This document shows, one piece after another, positions 1-5,644 of a stretch of DNA of 6,713 nt. The stretch's first letter is position 1. Each line of letters begins with the position of its first letter. The notes below the pieces were generated by a model. The model did not search any database, was not told the DNA's origin, and worked only from the letters and a program-made list of their open reading frames with translations. The position numbers were made by a program, and so were the translations under genes. Source of the DNA: Bacillota bacterium (lineage in GTDB: Bacteria > Bacillota > Clostridia > Christensenellales > SZUA-584); assembly GCA_023441905.1 (NCBI GenBank), contig JAEZNC010000163.1:1-6713 (forward strand), given 5' to 3'.

Positions 1-124
1 TTATTATTCTATCTGAAGAAAGATGGTGCATACAAACATTTGGAGACGAGTACTTAACATATATGAAAAAAGTCAGGCGCTACCTCTAAACCAGTCTTTA
101 CTCCTTGCCTTAACCATTGGTCTC

Positions 125-338
125 TCATCTCACCAGTGCGGTGATCTCGCTAAACAGTTGCTCACCGTCTATAATTTCATAGGCACCCATATCCGCCGAT
201 TCATACCAGATGTTAAAATCACCGAGCAGCAGATGCAAAGGCTTGTAAAGAACAAGGCCGTAACGGTCAAAACAACAACTATGATTCTGCGCAGCGTTTT
301 TCTCTTTTTGCAGCTTTACCCCATCGCTTTTTCTGCAT
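125..338 (-). pseudogene. Probable frameshifted small gene remnant, unknown function
   Basis: I do not recognise this family. On the minus strand an ATG at 338 is preceded by AGGA about 8 bases upstream. It opens a Lys/Arg-rich reading frame (MQKKRWGKAAKREK...) that stops after 19 codons. The neighbouring frame, open from 336 with no start codon of its own, continues to TGA at 125-127. It reads like real protein (...FDRYGLVLYKPLHLLLGD..., ...NIWYESADMGAYEIIDGEQ..., ending FSEITALVR). The two frames overlap across A-rich runs near 296-312, and one surplus base there would join them into about 70 codons. The simplest reading is a gene broken by a single-base insertion, a sequencing error in a homopolymer, or a decayed remnant. 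It lies downstream of the terminator that closes the LOR/SDH gene, so it would need its own promoter, and none is clear. The plus-strand frame over the same bases looks less protein-like. Confidence 0.35.
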
Positions 339-400
339 TATGCTATTCCTAATTGCGCTATTCAATCCATATATATCTATCTCGTTTTCGATTTTTATAT

Positions 401-436
401 TAAAAAGCGTATATGTATGTGACATACATATATGCT
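401..436 (-). terminator. Intrinsic terminator closing the leftward LOR/SDH gene
   Basis: On the minus strand, 21 bases past the stop codon at 457, a 14-pair hairpin forms between 423-436 and 406-419 with a 3-base loop at 420-422. All pairs are Watson-Crick except one G-T pair (409/433). It is followed directly by TTTTTA (401-406 read leftward). The stem is AT-rich for a terminator, but its length and the U-run support the call. No T-run follows on the plus strand, so it is directional. Confidence 0.7.
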
Positions 437-456
437 CATCAACTCATATTGTGACT

Positions 457-1533
457 TTAATCTAAATTTCTCTCCACGTTCACGAGAAAATCCTGCACAT
501 TCGTGACAATCGAGCGCGCGGAGAGCGACCCGCGGTCGTGCAGCTTGCCGACCGCAAATTCCGATATATCCACCGTGTAAAAATTAACGGGACGCACAAT
601 GCCGTCCTTCACCGTGTAACACGGCGTCATGTTGCCCGTGGCAATCGCGTGCAGCTGCGTCGCGAGCGTAATCACCGTGGTGGCCTGCTTTATCAGCTCA
701 CGCATCGCCGACTGCGCCTCATACACATTCGCAATCACATCGGGCAGCGGCCCGTCGTCACGGATAGACCCGGCCAGCACATACGGAATGCCCTTTTTGA
801 TCACCGCCGCCATGATGCCGTCCTCAATGCCGCGCTGCTCGATGAACGGGCGGATGCCGCCGCTTTCGCGCACCATATTGATCGTATCAAGATGGTGGTA
901 ATGCCCGCCTTTAATGCTCTTTTGCGTGTAAATGTCCTGCCCAAGCGCGGTCTTTAATACAGCCGCTTCAATATCGTGCGTGGCGAGCGCGTTGCCCGCG
1001 AAAACGGCCTGCACATAGCCCTTTTGAATCAGCCCGGCCATCGCGCGGCGCGAATCGTAATCGAACGTGCAGGCAGGGCCCAAAACCCATATGCAAAAGC
1101 CGTGCTGTTTTTCGTACCGGAGCAGCTCGTAAAGGCTGTCGTAATCGCGCGAGTACGAGGTTTCCCGCGTGCGTGAGCCGCGGAACGAAAAGCCGTCCGC
1201 TTCCTCATTGTTCGCATCAAACGGATTGGTATTCAAATAGATGCCGCTGCGGCCGTCTTCCTCGCGGCCGACGACGACGCGGTCTCCTTTTTTTACGTTG
1301 CGCGCTTCTACCGCGAACGGCTCGCCGTCCTTGACGAGCACGGCGCAGTCCATGCGGCTTTGTCGAATCGGCTTCCACTCCCCGCCGATTTTGTAGTACT
1401 CGGGGAATATGCTCGTCGCGTGATACCCCTCGGGCAAAAGGCCGTCTTTCTTGGCAATTATGGTTGCCGCTTCGGGGGCGCTGCGGAACAGCTCCGCGTT
1501 AAAATTAGGCATGCAATACGCCGGCAGTTTCAT
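457..1533 (-). CDS. LOR/SDH-type (archaeal ornithine cyclodeaminase-like) protein, short form
   Basis: This 358-residue protein matches the core of the LOR/SDH family (TIGR00300), which includes the archaeal NAD-dependent ornithine cyclodeaminase and the C-terminal half of cyanobacterial ArgZ/AgrE. Visible family blocks are MDCAVLV (61-67), NVKKGDRVVVG (79-89), a Rossmann-like half starting near WVLGPA (149-154), FAGNALATHDIEAA (178-191), GGHYHHLDTIN (209-219), LAGSIRDDGPLPDVI (253-267), HAIATGNMTP (295-304) and DRGSLSARSIVTNV (333-346). Characterised relatives convert ornithine to proline and ammonia. They carry about 80-100 extra N-terminal residues, and here the protein begins at the linker (DGLLPEGYHATS, 30-41). 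The start at 1533 is set by AGGAGG at 1540-1545 with a 6-base spacer; a longer in-frame ATG at 1554 has no comparable site. It is probably a cytosolic amino-acid or nitrogen metabolism enzyme, but without the N-terminal domain the substrate is uncertain. It lies 213 bases after the ArsR gene, so co-transcription is not assured. Confidence 0.9.
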   Translation of the reverse strand: MKLPAYCMPNFNAELFRSAPEAATIIAKKDGLLPEGYHATSIFPEYYKIGGEWKPIRQSRMDCAVLVKDGEPFAVEARNVKKGDRVVVGREEDGRSGIYLNTNPFDANNEEADGFSFRGSRTRETSYSRDYDSLYELLRYEKQHGFCIWVLGPACTFDYDSRRAMAGLIQKGYVQAVFAGNALATHDIEAAVLKTALGQDIYTQKSIKGGHYHHLDTINMVRESGGIRPFIEQRGIEDGIMAAVIKKGIPYVLAGSIRDDGPLPDVIANVYEAQSAMRELIKQATTVITLATQLHAIATGNMTPCYTVKDGIVRPVNFYTVDISEFAVGKLHDRGSLSARSIVTNVQDFLVNVERNLD

Positions 1534-1539
1534 ATGTAA

Positions 1540-1545
1540 CCTCCT
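1540..1545 (-). promoter_or_regulatory. Ribosome binding site fixing the LOR/SDH start
   Basis: A perfect AGGAGG on the minus strand lies 6 bases upstream of the ATG at 1533. It falls inside the longer in-frame reading that begins at 1554, so the downstream ATG is the likely start. Confidence 0.8.
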
Positions 1546-1623
1546 CAATACCATTCCGACCGCTGAAAGCAGTCATCAGTTATCAGTCCACTTCTATCAT
1601 TGCTTTGTAATGCAGCTAATAAG

Positions 1624-1696
1624 GTCATTCCTTCCACTGTCGTAGTGAACGAGTGTGCCGAAGTGACGACGCAGCGGACTGGATGGGATGAATGAC
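1624..1696. repeat. Short interspersed repeat, copy A, with terminal inverted repeats
   Basis: This 73-base element is bounded by GTCATTC (1624-1630) and its inverted copy GAATGAC (1690-1696). It fills the middle of the gap between the ArsR and LOR/SDH genes. It shares sequence in the same orientation with a second element at 6475-6586: 12 of 15 bases match at the left end (1624-1638 against 6475-6489), and 15 of 18 in an internal block (1661-1678 against 6504-6521). It carries no convincing coding frame. It resembles the small non-coding repeats scattered through many Clostridia genomes (REP- or MITE-like), but I cannot name the family. Confidence 0.55.
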
Positions 1697-1746
1697 TTTT
1701 CACAGCCATGATACTATGTAATTGGCAGCGGCAATGATATGCATTT

Positions 1747-2016
1747 TTATTTGGGCAGCAGCTCAAGCAGCTGTATCGTCGCTTTGTCGGTCACATGGTA
1801 GCACACGCAGCTTCCCTGCCGCTCGCTGTCTACAATACCTGCCGCTTTAAGCTTACTTAAATGCAGCGAAATCACCGGCTGCGGAATACCGAGCGTCTCG
1901 CATATCTGCTTGACGTGGCAGCCTTTTTTTGAAAGTCCGTTGACGATACAGAGCCGAATCGGATGGCCGAGCACGCGCAGCTTAGCTGCGAGTGCTTCAT
2001 ATTTCGTGAGATCCAT
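1747..2016 (-). CDS. ArsR/SmtB-family transcriptional repressor, cysteine-rich
   Basis: This 89-residue winged helix-turn-helix protein has the classic ArsR order: LRVLGHPIRL (13-22), a recognition helix in QPVISLHLSKLKAAGIV (46-62), and a wing ending in VCYHVTD (71-77). It has five cysteines (23, 33, 39, 70, 72). Cys39 aligns with the last Cys of the ELCVCDLC metal site of E. coli ArsR, but the other Cys positions do not reproduce that CxCxxC site or clearly match the known Cys pair of SqrR/BigR. The start at 2016 is chosen because AAGGG lies 5 bases upstream and the reductase stop codon (2018-2020) ends one base before it, indicating translational coupling. An in-frame ATG at 2052 lies inside the reductase. 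It probably represses the reductase operon and releases DNA when its cysteines react with persulfide, other thiol stress or metal. The ligand is inferred from context only. Confidence 0.92.
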   Translation of the reverse strand: MDLTKYEALAAKLRVLGHPIRLCIVNGLSKKGCHVKQICETLGIPQPVISLHLSKLKAAGIVDSERQGSCVCYHVTDKATIQLLELLPK

Positions 2017-2017
2017 T

Positions 2018-3661
2018 TTATCCCTTCCTGTTGAATAATTCATACAGCGCATACCCGCCGCTCAAATTCTTTGCTTTATACCCCGCGTTTTTCAGCAAGC
2101 GTTCCGCCGTGTACGAGCGTTTTCCGCTGCGGCAGAAAACAACGATCTGCTTGTTTTTGGGCAGTTCGCTAAGGCGCGCTTTGAGCTCTTCAAGCGGTAT
2201 GTGTACCGATCCCGGAATGGTGCCCGCATCCCACTCCTTTTGCGTGCGGACATCAAGCAGCACGGCATTCTTCAGCGTCTTGATATCATGCCAGTGCACC
2301 ACATGGCTGAGCCCTCCCAGCACATCCGCCGCGATAAATCCCGCCATCGTCACAATATCCGTCACCGGCCCGAAGGACGGCGCATACGCAAGCTCCATAT
2401 CGCTGAGCTTATCCGCCGTGACCCCTGCGCGCATCGCTGCCGCCAGCACATCGATACGTTTGTCTACCCCTTCTTCGCCCACAATCTGAGCGCCAAACAG
2501 CCGTCCCGTTTTTTTCTCAAAAAGCAGCTTCAAACAAACCGTTTTGGCACCGGGGAAGTACGGTTCTCTTGATGAGCTGCTGACGTATATCTTTTCATAC
2601 CGGATCTGCTTGTCTTGAAGTGCTGTTTCCGTCAATCCCGCGCTTGCCATATGCGTGTCGAAAATCTTGACCCCCGACACACCGAGCACCTGTTTGAACC
2701 GTGACCCGATACCGCAAATGTTGTCCGCGGCGATTCGCCCCTGCCGGATGGCCGTTCTGGCCTCACAGAGCAGCACCTTGCCGCCGAAAACCGATTCAAG
2801 TTCCACCGCATCGCCGACGGCATAGATATCTTTATCGGTGGTTTGCAGGCGTTCATCCGCAATGATGCCGCCTGTAATGCCGATTCCGAGCCCCGCCGCC
2901 TTGGCAAGCGCGGTTTCGGGCACCGTGCCCGCGCAGAGAATCACGATATCCGCAAAGAGCGACTTATCTCCCGACAGCGACAGCCTGATGCCTTCTTCCG
3001 CATCTTCGAATTGCAGAACGGTTGAATTTGTCATCAGCGCCACGCTGTTATCTTCCAGCGCCCGCCTCGCAAAATGCGCCATATCCGCATCAAAAGCCGG
3101 AAGCGCATGGCTGCTTTTTTCAATCACACACGTTTTGATACCGCGTGAAGCAAGGTTCTCGGCAATCTCAAGGCCGATGCTCCCGCCGCCCAACACAGCC
3201 GCACGCCTCACATGAAAAGCATCAATATGAGCGGTCACAGCCGCCAAATCGCTTATGTCTTTGAGCACAAATATACCCGCCAAATCAGCCCCGGGCACAT
3301 CCGGACGCACCGGTTTGGTGCCGGTTGCAATAATGAGCTTGTCATATGGCGCACTGTACGTCTTTCCCACATTCGCATCGCGGACAGTAACGGTTTTGGC
3401 GTATCTGTCAATCGCCGTCACTTCGCTTCGGCATCGCACATTAATGCCGTACCGCAGCGTCAGCTGCTGCTGAGCCGACATGTCAGCGATATCTTTTACG
3501 CTGACCAAACCGCCGATGCAGTACGGCAGGGCGCTGCTTGAATAAGCCACATACTCATTTTTTTCAAATACGGTAATATCGGCATCTTTATCGAGTCTGC
3601 GCAGCCGCGCCGCTGCGCTGATTCCTCCCGCGATGCCTCCGACAATCACATATTTTTTCAT
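2018..3661 (-). CDS. CoA-disulfide/persulfide reductase-rhodanese fusion with Ser in place of catalytic Cys43
   Basis: This 547-residue flavoprotein has the layout of CoA-disulfide reductase fused to rhodanese (CoADR-RHD, NADH-dependent persulfide reductase). FAD binds at GGIAGG (8-13) and DIYAVGDAVE (278-287), and NAD(P)H at VLGGGSIGLE (156-165). The dimerisation domain carries EPYFPGA (366-372) and MELAYAPSF (422-430), whose tyrosines 368 and 426 match active-site tyrosines of the family. A rhodanese domain spans about 458-547, with LLDVR (468-472) and loop CRSGKRS, Cys510. Characterised members attack CoA-disulfide or CoA/protein persulfide with Cys43 in a YxSFxNCGLPYYIG-type motif. Here the motif reads YVAYSSSALPYCIGG (37-51): residue 43 is Ser (AGC, 3533-3535), and an unusual Cys48 sits where Tyr is expected. 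The fold and cofactor sites look intact, so I treat it as a functional gene with altered chemistry. It begins at 3661 after an AGGGAG site and overlaps no other gene. It heads a two-gene unit with the ArsR repressor. Confidence 0.93.
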   Translation of the reverse strand: MKKYVIVGGIAGGISAAARLRRLDKDADITVFEKNEYVAYSSSALPYCIGGLVSVKDIADMSAQQQLTLRYGINVRCRSEVTAIDRYAKTVTVRDANVGKTYSAPYDKLIIATGTKPVRPDVPGADLAGIFVLKDISDLAAVTAHIDAFHVRRAAVLGGGSIGLEIAENLASRGIKTCVIEKSSHALPAFDADMAHFARRALEDNSVALMTNSTVLQFEDAEEGIRLSLSGDKSLFADIVILCAGTVPETALAKAAGLGIGITGGIIADERLQTTDKDIYAVGDAVELESVFGGKVLLCEARTAIRQGRIAADNICGIGSRFKQVLGVSGVKIFDTHMASAGLTETALQDKQIRYEKIYVSSSSREPYFPGAKTVCLKLLFEKKTGRLFGAQIVGEEGVDKRIDVLAAAMRAGVTADKLSDMELAYAPSFGPVTDIVTMAGFIAADVLGGLSHVVHWHDIKTLKNAVLLDVRTQKEWDAGTIPGSVHIPLEELKARLSELPKNKQIVVFCRSGKRSYTAERLLKNAGYKAKNLSGGYALYELFNRKG

Positions 3662-3710
3662 TATAGTGCTCCCTTGATTTAAGCGTTTTTATCAATGCCG
3701 GATATATCAT

Positions 3711-3739
3711 ATTATATATATTCGATTATCTAAATAGAT
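3711..3739 (-). promoter_or_regulatory. Candidate promoter and operator of the reductase-ArsR operon
   Basis: On the minus strand a consensus -10 TATAAT lies at 3711-3716, about 50 bases before the reductase start. No good -35 is present at normal spacing. Centred in the -35/spacer zone is a perfect dyad, ATCTA-AA-TAGAT (3728-3739), placed where a repressor would block RNA polymerase. It is an attractive but unproven site for the ArsR protein encoded by the same operon. The surrounding DNA is very AT-rich, so such dyads can arise by chance. Confidence 0.35.
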
Positions 3740-3795
3740 TCCCTTTGTATTATTTCTTGGTATTTTGAATTTTATAAGAACATTACCCCGGTTTT

Positions 3796-3804
3796 TGATA
3801 TAAT
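3796..3804 (+). promoter_or_regulatory. Extended -10 promoter for the TIM-barrel gene
   Basis: The bases TGATATAAT form a perfect extended -10 (TGnTATAAT). No -35 match is seen at 16-18 bases upstream, as is often true of extended -10 promoters. Transcription would start near 3811, giving a leader of only about 10 bases with the ribosome site GGAGGG (3811-3816) at its 5' end. The upstream in-frame ATG at 3803 overlaps this -10 box, which argues for the start at 3821. Confidence 0.5.
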
Positions 3805-3820
3805 GGCTTTGGAGGGCATT

Positions 3821-4633
3821 ATGTTATTTGGAATGTCAACAGCTTGTTTTTTCCCAAATGTATATAACGAAGATGCGATTGACCTCATGGGGAAAATGGG
3901 GGTCACGTGTATTGAGGTGTTTTTCAGCTGTATGGCTGAATACAAAAAGGACTACGTGAACGATTTGAAAAGGCGCGCCGACTTCTGGGGCATCACTGTG
4001 AATTCCGTTCATGCCTTTTCGCTTCAGTTTGAGCCGCAGCTTTTTTCGGCCCACGAACGCGCGCGTCTTGAGGGGCTTGGTATTTACCGTCAGGTGCTTG
4101 AAGCGGGCGCGAAGCTCGGTGCGAAAAGTTATGTGTTCCACGGCCCCGCGAATGTCAAACGGGCACGCCAGCTTGTGCTGAATTACGAATATATCGCAGA
4201 AAAGACGCAGCCGCTCGCCGATTTGGCGATGCAGCATGGCATAAAGCTTTCTTGGGAGAATGTGCATTGGTGCTGGTACGCGTCTCCCGATTTTCCGCAA
4301 AAGCTTCTTCCTTTGCTACGCACAAACTGTCTTTGGTTCACTTTTGATTTGAAGCAGGCAGTTCAGTCCGGCTTCTCCCCCGCTGACTATTTACAGCAGG
4401 CACAAGGAAAGCTCAGCAACGTTCACATTTGTGATGTCCGGCGGGACGACAAGCTTGGATGTGTACCCGTGCTGCCGTTCCATGGCAGCGTCAATTTTAA
4501 CGATATCAAAGCACAGCTGTCAAAAATCAACTATGACGAGTCTGTAATTCTTGAAGTTTACAGCCACAATTATCTGAGCCTTCACGAGCTTCGTGAGAAC
4601 TTTTCGCAGGCTAAAGCCTTCTTCTGCGGTTGA
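3821..4633 (+). CDS. Sugar phosphate isomerase/epimerase-like TIM-barrel protein
   Basis: This 270-residue protein belongs to the xylose isomerase-like TIM-barrel (AP endonuclease 2) superfamily, at the usual length for a single-domain member. It starts MLFGMSTACFFP, the first strand. Candidate divalent-metal ligands sit at barrel strand ends: Glu146 (SWENVHW), Asp176 (FTFDLKQA), His202 (NVHICD) and Glu245 (VILEVYS), with His64 (VNSVHAFS) and His107 (VFHGPAN) lining the same face. Family members are metal-dependent isomerases or epimerases, inosose dehydratases or endonuclease IV; the AP-endonuclease set of ligands is not complete, so sugar or polyol chemistry is more likely. No transporter, kinase or dehydrogenase lies nearby to suggest a substrate. 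The start is set by GGAGG 5 bases before the ATG at 3821, after an extended -10 promoter. The next gene begins 100 bases on with no terminator between, so read-through is possible. Confidence 0.88.
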   Translation: MLFGMSTACFFPNVYNEDAIDLMGKMGVTCIEVFFSCMAEYKKDYVNDLKRRADFWGITVNSVHAFSLQFEPQLFSAHERARLEGLGIYRQVLEAGAKLGAKSYVFHGPANVKRARQLVLNYEYIAEKTQPLADLAMQHGIKLSWENVHWCWYASPDFPQKLLPLLRTNCLWFTFDLKQAVQSGFSPADYLQQAQGKLSNVHICDVRRDDKLGCVPVLPFHGSVNFNDIKAQLSKINYDESVILEVYSHNYLSLHELRENFSQAKAFFCG

Positions 4634-4733
4634 TCGGAGCCTAAACAACCGCTTGATATTCAAAAAACTGTTTCATTTAAACTTAGGAAGGGTATTAAAC
4701 AGTATAAAAACTAAAAAAAGGTGGTTGCGTATA

Positions 4734-5627
4734 ATGAAAACACGGGTTAACCCATTCGCAGCTAAAGTATGCATCACCATCAGCACAAAGGATGTCGCGC
4801 GGAAAACACCTGTTTGTATCGTGGTGCGAAAAGTCTTCCTGTATGTTTTAATTTTTATCTTAGTTGCCGTGATAGGCGTCAGCGCCTATGCGGGAATCAG
4901 CGCTTATATTGCAGTGGACCAACTCAGCGCTGAGCTTGGTGTACGGGAAGAGAAACAAAGTTTCGTGCTTGCGTCGGCAATGGACAGCCTCGCTTTACCG
5001 GCTGCAACGGCCTCTGTACAAACGTTTAAAGCGCCGTCCTTGAGCGGTGAGGACATGCCTGCATTGGGGTATGATGAAATCGCGGACGATGACACAGAGG
5101 AATCCGAACGTTTATTGGATCCCTGGCTGACAGTGGAAGCGGCCCCCGTCGTTGAGAGCATCGAATACCATAACGGTGATATCAACGGGCGTGTGGAGCT
5201 GATCGACTGGTTCAACGGCGGAACGGAAGTTTTCCCCAAAGGCACACAAGTGACCGTGATCGATGTGGATACCGGGCTTTCGTTTCAGGCGCGCCGCTTC
5301 GGCGGCGAATACCACGGCGACAGCGATCCTATGACTGCCGACGATACGGCAATTTTAAAGCAGATCGCCGGAGGAAAATGGTCGTGGGATCGGCATGCAG
5401 TCTGGGTCAAGATCGGTGACCGTTACATTGCCGCATCCATACACGGCATGCCGCATATGGTGGATCCGTCACCCGAAAATAACTTTCCCGGCCATTTCTG
5501 CATTCATTTTTTTCACAGTAAGGTTCATCAAACAGGGAAAGAATGCCCGAGACATCAGGCGATGGTATTGAAAGCGTTTACAAACGCGGACAAGCTCGAA
5601 GAGTATTTGAAAACCAATGAATACTAA
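4734..5627 (+). CDS. Membrane-anchored protein with L,D-transpeptidase-like C-terminal domain
   Basis: This 297-residue protein has a basic N-terminus, one membrane segment (about 34-59), an acidic low-complexity linker (roughly 100-140) and a C-terminal domain predicted to lie outside the cell. The domain includes ELIDWFNGG, VIDVDTGLSFQARRFGG and KWSWDRHAVWV, then SIHGMPH (235-241) and PGHFCIHFFHSKVH (252-265). His237, fifteen residues, then G-H254-F-C256-I-H258 closely resembles the L,D-transpeptidase (YkuD) pattern H-x14-17-[S/T]-H-G-C-h-N, with Gly for Ser/Thr and Phe for Gly. I recall similar GHFCIHF domains in uncharacterised clostridial envelope proteins. A role in peptidoglycan crosslinking or binding is therefore an inference. 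The start at 4734 follows AAGGTGG with a 9-base spacer; the longer frame from 4593 runs into the preceding gene and adds sequence unlike a protein N-terminus. The bactofilin gene follows after 17 bases, suggesting one operon and a shared envelope role. Confidence 0.85.
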   Translation: MKTRVNPFAAKVCITISTKDVARKTPVCIVVRKVFLYVLIFILVAVIGVSAYAGISAYIAVDQLSAELGVREEKQSFVLASAMDSLALPAATASVQTFKAPSLSGEDMPALGYDEIADDDTEESERLLDPWLTVEAAPVVESIEYHNGDINGRVELIDWFNGGTEVFPKGTQVTVIDVDTGLSFQARRFGGEYHGDSDPMTADDTAILKQIAGGKWSWDRHAVWVKIGDRYIAASIHGMPHMVDPSPENNFPGHFCIHFFHSKVHQTGKECPRHQAMVLKAFTNADKLEEYLKTNEY

Positions 5628-5644
5628 TCAAAGGAGTGCGAAAA

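Noticed and set aside
23..352. Plus-strand 109-codon frame
   Set aside because: It has no ribosome site before the ATG and no recognisable domain, and the minus strand of the same bases reads as more protein-like.
538..957. Plus-strand frames opposite the LOR/SDH gene
   Set aside because: They are antisense shadows of a well-conserved gene, rich in Arg and His, as expected from complementing GC-rich codons.
1545..1766. Minus-strand 73-codon frame between the ArsR and LOR/SDH genes
   Set aside because: It runs through the interspersed repeat, overlaps both flanking gene regions, lacks a ribosome site and has no protein-like pattern.
2031..3541. Several plus-strand frames opposite the reductase gene
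   Set aside because: The minus strand encodes a full, motif-complete flavoprotein-rhodanese fusion, so these frames are shadows.
3662..3820. Possible riboswitch or attenuator before the reductase
   Set aside because: The leader is short and AT-rich, with no stable structured element or conserved aptamer motif visible.
4667..4703. Inverted repeat ACTGTTT...AAACAGT between the TIM-barrel and anchored-protein genes
   Set aside because: The 23-base loop is large and no T-run follows on the plus strand, so it is not a convincing terminator; it could be chance in AT-rich DNA.
4593..4733. Longer N-terminus for the membrane-anchored protein
   Set aside because: It would overlap the end of the TIM-barrel gene, and the ATG at 4734 has a good ribosome site followed by a normal basic N-terminus and membrane segment.
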